Notes: generated by a model not told the origin, from the letters alone. A stretch of DNA of 40,447 bases from Massilia sp. MS-15 (GCF_020176695.1 NZ_JAIWIA010000032.1:1-40447); one strand, 5' to 3'; counted from the first letter of the stretch, positions 16,229 to 24,739 are shown. Made by a program: numbers and translations.

Positions 16229-17370
16229 ACGCCCTACGCGCAGCGTCGCGCGCTTTCCTGCTGACCTGGCAATCGGTCGTGCGCGACAAGGCCGCGCTGC
16301 TGCTGTTCTTCATTTCCGGCGTCGTGTATTCCTTTTTCTATCCGCTTCCCTACAGTCCGGAAACGGTGCGCCGGGTGCCGGTTGTGATTGTCGACCAGGA
16401 CCATTCGGCCCTGTCGCGCCAGCTGATTCGCTACGCGGGGGCGCATCCCTCGATCCTGGTCGTCGACGTCAGCACCCGGCCGGAAGCGGCGCAGGCGCTG
16501 GTCTGGCAGGGCCGGGCTGCCGGTGCAATGTTCATTCCCGCCGATTTCAGCCGCAAAGTGCTGGCAGGATTGCAACCGGAAATCGAGCTCAGCGGCAATG
16601 GTTCCTACCCGCTGCTGAACAAGGTCGTGCTCAATGGCCTGGCCGAGGTCGCCGGCACCGTTTCAGCCGGAATCGAACTGAAGCGCCTGGGGGCCGCAAC
16701 GCCGTCCGCCATGCAGGCCGAGGCTTCGCGCCAGCCGCTCAGCGTTGAGGCAGTAGCACTGTTTAACGTGCGCGAGGGCTACGGGTCGTATGTCGTGCCA
16801 GGGGTGGTAGTGTTGATCATGCAGCAGACTTTCCTGCTCGGCATCGGACTGCTGTTCGGTAGCTGGTCGAGCGAGAAATCCTTTCCCTACACGCAGGATG
16901 CGGCGTCCTACTGCGGTGCACTGACGGCGTTCGCGCTCGTCGTCGCACTCAACGCGATGTACTTCTTCGGCTTCGTCTTCTGGTGGCAGGACTATCCGAG
17001 GGGCGGCAATCTGGCGGCCAGCGCCCTGTTGACGCTGCTGTTCGCCTACAGCGTGGCCGCGTTCGGCATGTTGATCGGCATGTTCTTCCGCACCCGGGAG
17101 CGCAGCATGCAGCTGCTGGTTGCCACCTCGCTGCCGATCATGTTCCTGTCGGGTCTGACCTGGCCCGCGAGCGCCATCCCGGCCCCGTTGCAGGTCCTGG
17201 GCTGGCTGTTGCCGTCGACCGCAGCCATCCAGGGCTTCGTGGCTACCAACCAGATGGGCGCGACACTGAGCGAGGTAGGCATGGAGCTCGCGGGGCTGCT
17301 TGGTCTGGCGACCGTGTTCGTCGTGCTTGGCCTGCGCAAGTGGCGGCGCTTCGTTCCGCCCTCCCGGTAA
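16225..17370 (+). CDS. ABC-2 type transporter permease (second of two)
   Basis: A 381-residue permease with the same plan as its neighbour: an N-terminal helix (AALLLFFISGVVYSFFYPL), a periplasmic domain with VVIVDQDHSALSRQLIRYAG that parallels the first permease, then about five helices, including LLVATSLPIMFLSGLTWPAS, a segment typical of this family. The matching DQ/DH-S-A-x-S-R motifs in both proteins point to an old duplication. It ends the export operon; the convergent SOUL gene follows after 51 bases. Confidence 0.88.
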   Translation: MNALRAASRAFLLTWQSVVRDKAALLLFFISGVVYSFFYPLPYSPETVRRVPVVIVDQDHSALSRQLIRYAGAHPSILVVDVSTRPEAAQALVWQGRAAGAMFIPADFSRKVLAGLQPEIELSGNGSYPLLNKVVLNGLAEVAGTVSAGIELKRLGAATPSAMQAEASRQPLSVEAVALFNVREGYGSYVVPGVVVLIMQQTFLLGIGLLFGSWSSEKSFPYTQDAASYCGALTAFALVVALNAMYFFGFVFWWQDYPRGGNLAASALLTLLFAYSVAAFGMLIGMFFRTRERSMQLLVATSLPIMFLSGLTWPASAIPAPLQVLGWLLPSTAAIQGFVATNQMGATLSEVGMELAGLLGLATVFVVLGLRKWRRFVPPSR

Positions 17371-17421
17371 ACCGGAGATATCCGGCGCGTGGCGCCAGCC
17401 CGCTGCCAGCCGCGCCTGCGG

Positions 17422-18069
17422 TCAGTCGAGGTTCAGCCAGATTTCGTTGCGGCGCATGAACCAGGGGGTCCAGGGGCCGTTGTAGCGGGCAAGCACCGGT
17501 TCACCCCTCCAGGCAATATTGGCTGCGCGCAGTCCGTCCTGGAGCTTGCCGAGATGCTTCTCGTAATTCGCTTGCGACCAGAAGCCCGCGTACCGGATTA
17601 CCGCCACCTGCCTGGCGCCGACTTCGCGCAGCGTCACGCGTGCATCGAGCGGTTCCGGCGCATTCTCCATGTTGATGTCCTTGGGAAGGACAAACTGCAC
17701 CACCATGCCGCCTGCCGCGGTGCTCTGCGTCACCGGCGCCGTCATGTCCAGTTTCATGGGGGTGGCGGCCTGCGTCACGGGCGCGGTCATGGCGAGCTTG
17801 CGTTCGCCCTTGTTTTTTCTGAAGATGTAACCGGCCAGGATAGGAAAGGCGCGATTCGCCGCATCGCCGGCGTAACCCGGTACCAGGACCTCGGCGACGG
17901 TATAGGCGGCGTACTGGCGAATTTCAAACTCGGGGAACGTGCGCAGGCGAGTGTAGGCGGGTTCTTCGACTGCATGGCTGGTCACAGGCACCGTTAGCGA
18001 TGACACGGCTGCCAGGCATGCCAGCCAAGGCCGCGCGCCTCGGCGGACGCCCTGAATCGAAGCGTGCAT
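17422..18069 (-). CDS. SOUL-family heme-binding protein
   Basis: A 215-residue secreted protein of the SOUL/HBP family. A signal peptide (WLACLAAVSSLTVPVTSHA) precedes EEPAYTRLRTFPEFEIRQYAAYTVAEV, and the family's repeated MTAPVTQ occurs twice (KLAMTAPVTQ, KLDMTAPVTQ), ending with YNGPWTPWFMRRNEIWL. Family members bind heme or other tetrapyrroles. I chose ATG 18069; reading further upstream enters a tRNA-Phe fragment and is meaningless. It is the last gene before that fragment and converges with the export operon. Confidence 0.9.
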   Translation of the reverse strand: MHASIQGVRRGARPWLACLAAVSSLTVPVTSHAVEEPAYTRLRTFPEFEIRQYAAYTVAEVLVPGYAGDAANRAFPILAGYIFRKNKGERKLAMTAPVTQAATPMKLDMTAPVTQSTAAGGMVVQFVLPKDINMENAPEPLDARVTLREVGARQVAVIRYAGFWSQANYEKHLGKLQDGLRAANIAWRGEPVLARYNGPWTPWFMRRNEIWLNLD

Positions 18070-18276
18070 GGAGATGTCCTTTTTGGGTGGTTGATCCGGC
18101 AAGCATACACCCACTGGCTTGGTCTTCATGAAGTCCGCGTATCCGTGGCGGTGCGGACGGCCGGGCCGATGCCGGAAGCCCGGTCGATGCGCCGGGCATG
18201 CACTGCAGCCGAATTCTGCAGGTCTCAGAAACGACAACGCCTGCTGCATCCGTGGGCCTTGCGTGAATGATATTTC

Positions 18277-18320
18277 TGGTGGCCCGGGCCGGAATCGAAC
18301 CACCGATACAAGGATTTTCA
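18277..18320 (-). pseudogene. tRNA-Phe 3'-half remnant
   Basis: Forty-four bases match the intact tRNA-Phe from CCA through the T arm to the anticodon loop, with two substitutions. The similarity ends in the anticodon loop and the 5' half is missing. Unlike the copy at 7277-7318, no terminator hairpin of the tRNA-Phe kind follows. It lies 35 bases beyond the stop codon of the helicase gene, in the same orientation as the intact gene at 21340-21415. Confidence 0.82.
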
Positions 18321-18354
18321 AGGATCCTGCCGCGTCTCGGCCGATCAGGCGGTC

Positions 18355-21198
18355 TTAACGTCGGCCGGCACGGCGGATGATCGGCTCCACCGTGGCCGGC
18401 AATCCGGCAAGCGCGAGCAGATCATCGATGCGCCTGTCATAGCGAGGATCGGCCAACTCCTTGACGAGAGGAAGATTAAGGGCTGAATACACCGGTACCC
18501 ATTCGTCGTTGCCGTCAGCACCGCGACGGCGCAGCGACATTTCCGGATTCAACTGGTAGACGCCATTCGCAACGCGTTTGAACAGGCGCCGGTTGTACGC
18601 ATAGTCACGGTCGACTTCGTTGCGTGCCATCACGCTCGAAATGAAGGTCCGTTTCCTGCGTTCCGGGAGCAGTAGTGCGGCTGGCATCCTTTCGTAAGCG
18701 CCAAGCAGCATTCCGGCGTCAAAACCGCCCCGGTCGCTGGCATCTGCATTGCCGAAGGTCGATTTGAACAGGACCCACATCGTTTGCAACATCAGGTATT
18801 CGGACTGGCGCGCGTCGATACGCACGAGACGCTCTCCTGTCATCAAGTCTATGCTGGGAGGCGCCACCAGCTGATAGATCGCGCTGAACGGTCCTTTCGC
18901 GTAGGCATCGTCGCGTAACGCAGTCCCGATCGCCCAGTGCAGCGCGTTACGGCCCAGATGATCGATGGCGCTAGTGTCGGCGCCGCGTTCGAGCAAGGCC
19001 TGCGCGAGGGGGACGTTGCCTGCCGCCGCGGCCGCCATCAGCGGTGTCTGGTTCATCGGCGTGCGATGTTCGACCCCGTGCTTGTCGCACAGCTTCAGGA
19101 TGTCCTTGAACTGGCGCGCAAAATAAGGCTGGTAGTGGCGTCGGCCGAACACGGCTCCATGTACGGGGAAGGCGCGCGCCTGGCCGAAGCCGGCGTCCTG
19201 CGCCAGGAAATAGGCAAGGATCGGCTCGTCGAAACAGGTCGCGTAATCGTACAGTTGGCTCTTGGCCTTGCTGCCCGGCGCCCGGTCGCGGAAAACCTTC
19301 GACAGCGTTTCGCGTAGCCTGGCTTCATCGAGCACCGGCCATGGGACGGGCTCGGTCTTGAGGATCATGCGTTCAATCGCGTCGGCTTGCTCCTGCTTGC
19401 CCTGCAATGCCAGCTTGCGCGCTTCCTTCTGCCACTCTTCCAGGCTTGACGCCTGGTTGGCAATATTGCTGGGAGCATTCAGTTGTGCGATATCGAGCAG
19501 GCGCAGCAGTGGGTGCCCGCTGTCCGACTCGACCAGGTACACGCTGCGGATGGCCCGCGTCAATGCCACGTACAGTGCGTTGACGTAGAACTTGTAGATT
19601 TCGAGCGACTTGTCGCTCTTGTCCTTGGCGCGGCCATACTGCAGCGCGTCTCCAGCGAGGTCAGCCACGCTGACCCCTTCCGCGATGGCGGCGAACTGAG
19701 CGCGGTTGTCCGACACGAAACGGTACAGCACGATGCTGTCGTACTCGAGACCCTTGGCTTCGTGCACCGAGAAGATGAGTGGCGTGTCGAAGTGTTTTCT
19801 TGCCTCGGCCTTGTCGTCGTCGCGCAGTACCAGCACGGCAGAGCGGGTCGAACGGCGCGTCTGCGCATTGAGGTCGCGCCGCACCCCGTCGCTGTCCTCC
19901 AGCAGGTTGACGGCGCCGGCGTCCTGGTTCACGGCCTCGACCAGGAAATTGCTCTCACGGTCAATCGAGCCGAAGCGCCTGTGCTTGATCTTCAGGAGCG
20001 TGTTGGCGATCCGTGTGACTTGCTTGCCGTTCCTGAAATTAGCTTGCAGGACGTGGAGCTGCTGGCGTTCGGCCAGTTCAGGATCATGCCAGAATAGACT
20101 CTTGACCTTGCTCCACGAAAAGAAGTTCGGATGGACGATCTGATTCGAGTCTCCGCACAGCAGGAATTGTCCCGGCTTTTTCAGCGTGCGCAACACCAGT
20201 GCCAGCTGGACAGGCGTCAGGTCCTGCACCTCGTCGATCACCACGAAATCGTAGCGCGACTGCACCTGCGGCTGCCAGTCGTGCGACACTAGGTTGAGGT
20301 CGAACAGTCCGGCTTCCCGCAGCCAAGTCCGATATTTGTCGAACAGGTCGTAAAGCGCAGCGCGTTCCGTCGGCGCAAAAATCGACTGCCGTGGGCCGAG
20401 TGCCAAGTAGTGCTCTCGTGTAAGCACGCCGCCGGCGTCGGCAGCGATCACGCCGCGGATTTCCTCGAATGCCTGATGGGCGTCGATACCCTTGAATTGC
20501 TGGCGCATGCGCGCAAACCAGGCGGCAAAATCACGCCAGCTGGCCTCGCGGCCGTGCGGGACGCGGATCGACTCAAGAAATTCCCGGAAGGACAGGAAAT
20601 CCGTAGCCTGTCCTTCTCGTTCGAACCCATGCGCGTAATACAGGTCGCGGGCTGACTGGGCCAGGTAAGCCGAAAGGGTGACATACAGGACGTCGCCTTG
20701 TGCCTGCTTCATTTTCTCGAGCGTCAACGCGGTCTTGCCACTGCCCGCGCTACCGACAATGATCAGGGGCGCGGCTTGATGATAGACCGCTTGCTGGGCC
20801 TCGTCGAATGAGATCACCTTGTCGAGCCAGTGTACCTGGGACCGGTTCGGGTTCAGGAAGCCTACCGGCTCGGCTTCGCGGATCGCTTCGATCGAATCAG
20901 CCGCTGCAATCTTGGCATCGTCGATGATGGCTCCGCGCAGGAAGCGGGACTTGTCGTAGGCGTGCTGCTCGATCACTTCCAGCAACAGCGCGTACGCTTC
21001 CCCATTGAAGCGGATAATCGAGAACAGCAAGCGATCGGCATAGTCGAGTTTCGCACGGTAAAACTTCCCCTGAGTCAGGTTCGACAATTTCTTGACATCG
21101 GCCGCACGAAAATCGTCGCGCTCGATCGCGTCGCGGATCCTCGCGTACTGGGCTTTGTTGCGTGGAGGGGAGAAATCAACGTACTCGAGGATTTTCAT
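18355..21198 (-). CDS. UvrD-type helicase with RelE/ParE-like N-terminus and ankyrin repeats
   Basis: A 947-residue multidomain protein. Residues 1-90 (KLSNLTQGKFYRAKLDYADR, LLFSIIRF, LLLEVIEQHAYDKSR) look like a RelE/ParE toxin fold. Residues about 128-560 are a superfamily-1 helicase core: Q-like motif SFDEAQ, Walker A GSAGSGKT (149-156), Walker B IDEVQD (321-326), motif III LLCGDSNQIV, motif IV ANFRNGKQV, motif V VHEAKGLEYDSIV and motif VI NALYVALTRA. About 712-765 has ankyrin repeats (NQTPLMAAAAAGNVPLAQAL, then GRNALHWAIG). The C-terminus (800-947) is unrecognised. All ATPase motifs are intact. Its base composition looks less GC-rich than its neighbours. It is the only gene between two tRNA-Phe-derived sequences, which suggests horizontal gain and perhaps a defence role; that is inference. 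Confidence 0.88.
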   Translation of the reverse strand: MKILEYVDFSPPRNKAQYARIRDAIERDDFRAADVKKLSNLTQGKFYRAKLDYADRLLFSIIRFNGEAYALLLEVIEQHAYDKSRFLRGAIIDDAKIAAADSIEAIREAEPVGFLNPNRSQVHWLDKVISFDEAQQAVYHQAAPLIIVGSAGSGKTALTLEKMKQAQGDVLYVTLSAYLAQSARDLYYAHGFEREGQATDFLSFREFLESIRVPHGREASWRDFAAWFARMRQQFKGIDAHQAFEEIRGVIAADAGGVLTREHYLALGPRQSIFAPTERAALYDLFDKYRTWLREAGLFDLNLVSHDWQPQVQSRYDFVVIDEVQDLTPVQLALVLRTLKKPGQFLLCGDSNQIVHPNFFSWSKVKSLFWHDPELAERQQLHVLQANFRNGKQVTRIANTLLKIKHRRFGSIDRESNFLVEAVNQDAGAVNLLEDSDGVRRDLNAQTRRSTRSAVLVLRDDDKAEARKHFDTPLIFSVHEAKGLEYDSIVLYRFVSDNRAQFAAIAEGVSVADLAGDALQYGRAKDKSDKSLEIYKFYVNALYVALTRAIRSVYLVESDSGHPLLRLLDIAQLNAPSNIANQASSLEEWQKEARKLALQGKQEQADAIERMILKTEPVPWPVLDEARLRETLSKVFRDRAPGSKAKSQLYDYATCFDEPILAYFLAQDAGFGQARAFPVHGAVFGRRHYQPYFARQFKDILKLCDKHGVEHRTPMNQTPLMAAAAAGNVPLAQALLERGADTSAIDHLGRNALHWAIGTALRDDAYAKGPFSAIYQLVAPPSIDLMTGERLVRIDARQSEYLMLQTMWVLFKSTFGNADASDRGGFDAGMLLGAYERMPAALLLPERRKRTFISSVMARNEVDRDYAYNRRLFKRVANGVYQLNPEMSLRRRGADGNDEWVPVYSALNLPLVKELADPRYDRRIDDLLALAGLPATVEPIIRRAGRR

Positions 21199-21297
21199 GG
21201 TAGGCAGCTAGGCGCGGAAAGCGATATGGTGGAAAGTCTGGCGCTTCTGACTTGCATAGCTTACCGGACATGGACCGGATACGAATGCCGAAACAAA

Positions 21298-21323
21298 AAC
21301 GCCAACCTGCATGGGTTGGCGTT
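21298..21323 (-). terminator. Rho-independent terminator of tRNA-Phe
   Basis: Ten-base perfect stem AACGCCAACC / GGTTGGCGTT around TGCATG, followed on the minus strand by a run of T. It ends the tRNA-Phe transcript 17 bases after the CCA. The stem is flanked by A and T runs on both sides, so it could also stop plus-strand transcription. Confidence 0.85.
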
Positions 21324-21339
21324 TTCGCTTTGAAGTTCT

Positions 21340-21415
21340 TGGTGGCCCGGGGCGGAATCGAACCACCGACACAAGGATTTTCAATCCTCTGCTCTACCAA
21401 CTGAGCTACCAGGCC
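21340..21415 (-). tRNA. tRNA-Phe (GAA)
   Basis: A complete 76-base tRNA on the minus strand, starting GGCCTGGTAGCTCAGTTGG and ending with encoded CCA. The anticodon loop is TTGAAAA (anticodon GAA, Phe), the T loop is TTCGATTC, and the acceptor stem GGCCTGG pairs with CCGGGCC, with one G-U. Identical over its whole length to the copy at 40198-40273. It lies upstream of the helicase gene and appears to be the reconstituted target of an integration event. Confidence 0.97.
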
Positions 21416-21471
21416 AAGGGCTCGCATTCTAGCACAAGACTCAGCTCAGCGGTAGTGCGCATCTGCGCGCG

Positions 21472-22038
21472 TCATTCCGCCTGCCTGGTCGGCACCAGCC
21501 TGTTCATGTCCAGCCCCTTGGCGCGCAGGCGTCCCAGCAGGGCGTCGTAGACGGCTGGATCGACTTTCGGCGTGCGCGACAGGATCCACAGGTATTCGCG
21601 CTTCGGTTCGCTGACGGCGGCCAGCTGGTATTCCGGATCGAGGTCGATCACCCAGTAATCGCCCCACACCATGGGCAGCCAGGACAGGATGGCCGGCGCG
21701 AAGCGCACTTCCAGGCGTGGCGAGGTGGCGCCGCCGACCTGGCGCGCGATGGCGTCCGCGGCGTCGGTACTGCCGTCGGCGCGCCGGCAGCGGTTGAGGA
21801 CGTCCACGCGGCCATCCTCGCGCAGGCTGTAGGTGGCGGTGGTGAAGCCCACGCACTTCTTCTGGAAATCGTTGGGGAACTTGGCGACCTCGTACCAGGT
21901 TCCCATGTAGCGCTTGACGTCGAGCGAAGGAATCGTGGAGAGTGGGCCGGCGGCGCCTGCCGCCCCGTCCGCGGCCTGGGCAAGAGGGGCGGATGCGAGC
22001 AGCAGGGGCAGCAGCAATGCAGGCAGGGTCGTCTTCAT
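21472..22038 (-). CDS. Bacterial lipocalin (Blc-like)
   Basis: A 188-residue secreted lipocalin. The signal peptide (LPALLLPLLLASAPLAQA) is followed by the lipocalin GxW motif in VKRYMGTWYEVAKFPNDFQ, then TATYSLREDGRVDVLNRC, YWVIDLDPEYQLAAVSEP and YLWILSRTP, in the order of E. coli Blc. No lipobox cysteine is present, so unlike Blc it is probably soluble in the periplasm. Family members bind fatty acids or lysophospholipids. ATG 22038 is chosen because the signal peptide begins there and GGAG lies upstream. Confidence 0.92.
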   Translation of the reverse strand: MKTTLPALLLPLLLASAPLAQAADGAAGAAGPLSTIPSLDVKRYMGTWYEVAKFPNDFQKKCVGFTTATYSLREDGRVDVLNRCRRADGSTDAADAIARQVGGATSPRLEVRFAPAILSWLPMVWGDYWVIDLDPEYQLAAVSEPKREYLWILSRTPKVDPAVYDALLGRLRAKGLDMNRLVPTRQAE

Positions 22039-22205
22039 GCGTGCTCCTGGAAATGGTTGAGCACAGATGGTAGCCCGCCCGGCGATCGACCGACGCACAC
22101 CAGCCGGGGCGCCAGCGGCGGCCACAGCGCCCAACGATGATTTGCTTGTATCGCAGTGTGATCTGAATCGTTTGCCATTCGTACCGGATCGGGTAGGCTC
22201 GGCCC

Positions 22206-23123
22206 ATGAACAGCGACTTTCCCACCGCGTCCGGCTCCGTGCAATGGCACCTGGGCCCCGTCATCGACGCGCTGCGCACCTCGCGCGAATCGACCCACAA
22301 CATCCGCCACCAGGGACGGGTGCGCGAACTGCCTTCGCGCGACATCCTGACCGCGGTGGTCAACGGCGTCTCGGCGGCGCTGTTTCCCACCCACTATGGC
22401 AGGCCCGACCTGAATGACGAGAGCATCGACTATTTCGTCGGCGACACGCTCAATGTGACCCTCGACCGCCTGGTTGGCCAGGTAAGGCGCGCACTGCGTT
22501 TTTCTCCGGAATACGAAGATGCCGGCGACGCCCAGCTGGCCGAGCGGGCCCAGGCGATCACGCGCGCCTTCGCGGCCAGCCTGCCGGGCATCCGCGCGCT
22601 GCTGGTGTCCGACGTGCAGGCCGCGCTGGCGGGCGATCCGGCGGCCCGGTCGGTGGCGGAAATCATGCTGTGCTATCCGGGCACCATCGCCATCCTGTAC
22701 CACCGCCTGGCGCATTGCCTGCACCGCCTGGGCGTGCCTTTCCTGGCGCGCCTGGCCGCCGACATCGCGCATTCGCTGACCGGCATCGACATCCACCCGG
22801 CGGCCAGGATCGGCGCCAGCTTCTTCATCGACCACGGTACCGGCGTGGTGATCGGCGAGACGGCGGTGATCGGCGAGCGGGTGCGCCTGTACCAGGCGGT
22901 GACGCTGGGCGCGCGCCGCTTCCCGGTGGGCGACGACGGCAGCCTGGTCAAGGGCGCGCCGCGCCATCCGATCGTCGAGGACGACGTGGTGATCTACGCG
23001 GGCGCCACGGTGCTGGGCCGGATCACGGTCGGCGCCGGCTCCAGCATCGGCGGCAACGTGTGGCTCACGCACAGCGTCCCGCCGGGCAGCAACGTGTCGC
23101 AGGCGCAATCGCGCAATACCTGA
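22206..23123 (+). CDS. epsC: Serine O-acetyltransferase (EpsC type)
   Basis: A 305-residue serine acetyltransferase that makes O-acetylserine for cysteine synthesis. Residues 1-190 are the helical N-terminal domain (HNIRHQGRVRELPSRDIL, then LCYPGTIAILYHRLAHCLHRLG). The left-handed beta-helix follows: GIDIHPAARIGASFFIDHGTGVVIGE, AVTLGARRFP and IVEDDVVIYAGATVLGRITVG. The catalytic His-Asp context DIHP and DHGTG is intact. The length, longer than E. coli CysE, fits the EpsC type common in Burkholderiales. The next gene starts 30 bases later on the same strand and may be co-transcribed. No CysK is nearby. Confidence 0.93.
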   Translation: MNSDFPTASGSVQWHLGPVIDALRTSRESTHNIRHQGRVRELPSRDILTAVVNGVSAALFPTHYGRPDLNDESIDYFVGDTLNVTLDRLVGQVRRALRFSPEYEDAGDAQLAERAQAITRAFAASLPGIRALLVSDVQAALAGDPAARSVAEIMLCYPGTIAILYHRLAHCLHRLGVPFLARLAADIAHSLTGIDIHPAARIGASFFIDHGTGVVIGETAVIGERVRLYQAVTLGARRFPVGDDGSLVKGAPRHPIVEDDVVIYAGATVLGRITVGAGSSIGGNVWLTHSVPPGSNVSQAQSRNT

Positions 23124-23153
23124 GGGAGCGGCGCCGTTTGCTATCATGGCGCG

Positions 23154-23852
23154 ATGACAATCCTGTTCGTACCCGGCTACATGGCCGACGCCACGCTCTG
23201 GGACGACGTGGCCGCGCCGCTCGGCGGCTTCGGTCCGCTGCTGCACGCAGACCTGCGCCACGACACCAGCATCGAGGCCATGGCCGCGCGCGCCCTGGCC
23301 GCTGCGCCCGAGCGCTTCATCCTGGTCGGCTTCTCGATGGGTGGCTACGTGGCGCGCGAGATCGCCCGCCTGGCGCCTGAACGGGTCCAGGCCCTGGTCC
23401 TGATCGCCACTTCCACCCGGCCCGACACGCCGGCGCTGCGGCAAAGCCGCGGCACGGTCGGCAAGGCCGCCGCTTCGGTCTCGTTCTCGGGACTGAGCAA
23501 GACCGCGATCGCGCAGTCCCTGCATCCCGCCCAGGCTGGCAACGGGGCGCTGGTGGAACGGGTGCGGGCCATGGGCGTGCGCCTGGGCGGCGAGGTGTTC
23601 CGGCGCCAGTCGATGATCGTGCGCAGCGACGACCGCCATCGCCTGCATGAGATCCGCTGCCCGACCCTGGTCATCGCGGCCGCGCAGGACCGGCTGCGCA
23701 GCCGGGAGGAATCGCGGGAAATCCAGGCCGGCATTCCGGGTGCGGAACTGGCCGTGATCGAGGATTGCGGCCACATGATCCCGATCGAGGCGCCGGACGC
23801 CTTGCTGGACCTGCTGCTGCCCTGGCTGGAACGGGTCGCCGCGCAGTCCTAG
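23154..23852 (+). CDS. Alpha/beta-hydrolase
   Basis: A 232-residue alpha/beta-hydrolase fold enzyme. The nucleophile elbow is GFSMGGY (Ser61); a candidate acid is the Asp in AAAQDRLRS, and the catalytic His is in DCGHMIPIEAP. Length and motifs resemble small carboxylesterases and BioH-like proteins, but the substrate cannot be read. It begins 30 bases after the serine acetyltransferase gene. Its stop TAG shares the four-base palindrome CTAG with the stop of the convergent uvsE gene. Confidence 0.88.
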   Translation: MTILFVPGYMADATLWDDVAAPLGGFGPLLHADLRHDTSIEAMAARALAAAPERFILVGFSMGGYVAREIARLAPERVQALVLIATSTRPDTPALRQSRGTVGKAAASVSFSGLSKTAIAQSLHPAQAGNGALVERVRAMGVRLGGEVFRRQSMIVRSDDRHRLHEIRCPTLVIAAAQDRLRSREESREIQAGIPGAELAVIEDCGHMIPIEAPDALLDLLLPWLERVAAQS

Positions 23853-24739
23853 CCGGCGGCGGCCGTGGACCAGGTGCGCAGCCCGCGGATCGCTTCTTCC
23901 TTGAGCTTGGCCTCGATCTCGATGTAGGGTGCCATCCGGTAGGACGAGGGCATCACCGCGATCAGGTCGGCATGCTGGCGGTCGTTGAAGCCTTCGCGGC
24001 CGTTCGAGATGTGCACCAGCTGGTGCGTGGGATCGGCCCAGGTGGCGCGCGCCTTGTGCAGCATCTCGGCCACGCTCGGATCCTCGTAGCTCGCCAGTTT
24101 CGCGTGCACCACATGGTGGTGGGCGTCGAACACCATCGGCACGCCGGCGCGCACGCAGATCTCGTAGATTTCCTGGGCTCCATAGGCGTATTCGTCGTTT
24201 TCCAGCCCGAGGCGGGAGCGGATCGCCTCGGGCAGGGCGGCGATGCGCTGGACCAGGGCATCGGCGCGCTGGCCCTTGCCGCCGTGGATCTCGAGCAGGG
24301 CCCAGGACGAGCGCGGCTGCTCAAGCAGGTCCATGATGTCGGCGTGCATCTGCAGGATCTTGACGCTGTTCGCGACCACCCCTTCCGAGTCGGAACTCAA
24401 TACCACAAACTGGTCCGGATGCATCACCAGGCGGATGCCACGCTCCAGCGCGCGCCGGCCCGAACGGGCCAGGGTGGGGCCGAAGGGCGCCAGCACCTCA
24501 CGGCCGATGTCTTCGTCCGCGAAGGGAAAGATCGAGGAAGGGATGCGGTACAGACGAATGCCTTCGCTTTCGCAGAAGCGCAGCGCATTGTCGAAGGTCT
24601 GGATGTTGTCGCGGTACAGGTCTTCGAGCAGCTTGCGCTGGGCATCCGGACTGTGCTCGAGCAGGCGCTTGCGCGTCACGGTGCGGTAGCGAACATCTTT
24701 CGAACTGGTAATGCAGACGAGGCCAAGCTTCGGTGACAT
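23849..24739 (-). CDS. uvsE: UV damage endonuclease UvsE
   Basis: A 296-residue TIM-barrel nuclease of the UvsE/UVDE family, which nicks DNA 5' to UV photoproducts and starts an alternative excision repair. Family landmarks in order: LGLVCITSSKDVRYRTVTRK, YRIPSSIFPF, MHPDQFVVLSS, LLEIHGGKGQ, MVFDAHHHVVH and HISNGREG, with the metal-binding His, Glu and Asp residues of the fold. Length is standard. It is a single-gene unit, convergent with the hydrolase gene, sharing four bases at the stop codons. Confidence 0.95.
   Translation of the reverse strand: MSPKLGLVCITSSKDVRYRTVTRKRLLEHSPDAQRKLLEDLYRDNIQTFDNALRFCESEGIRLYRIPSSIFPFADEDIGREVLAPFGPTLARSGRRALERGIRLVMHPDQFVVLSSDSEGVVANSVKILQMHADIMDLLEQPRSSWALLEIHGGKGQRADALVQRIAALPEAIRSRLGLENDEYAYGAQEIYEICVRAGVPMVFDAHHHVVHAKLASYEDPSVAEMLHKARATWADPTHQLVHISNGREGFNDRQHADLIAVMPSSYRMAPYIEIEAKLKEEAIRGLRTWSTAAAG

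Noticed and set aside
17371..17421. A terminator between the convergent export operon and SOUL gene
   Set aside because: Only a weak CCGG-AA-CCGG-like match without a stem or T-run is present.
18070..18321. N-terminal extension of the SOUL gene starting in a tRNA fragment
   Set aside because: The extra residues translate the tRNA-Phe remnant; the signal peptide begins at 18069.
7277..21415. An integrase or excisionase gene for the tRNA-Phe-bounded segments
   Set aside because: I looked on both strands for tyrosine- and serine-recombinase motifs and found none; the island reading rests on repeats only.
22035..23774. A 579-codon minus-strand frame
   Set aside because: Antisense to serine acetyltransferase and hydrolase genes, both with clear family motifs; no motif of its own.
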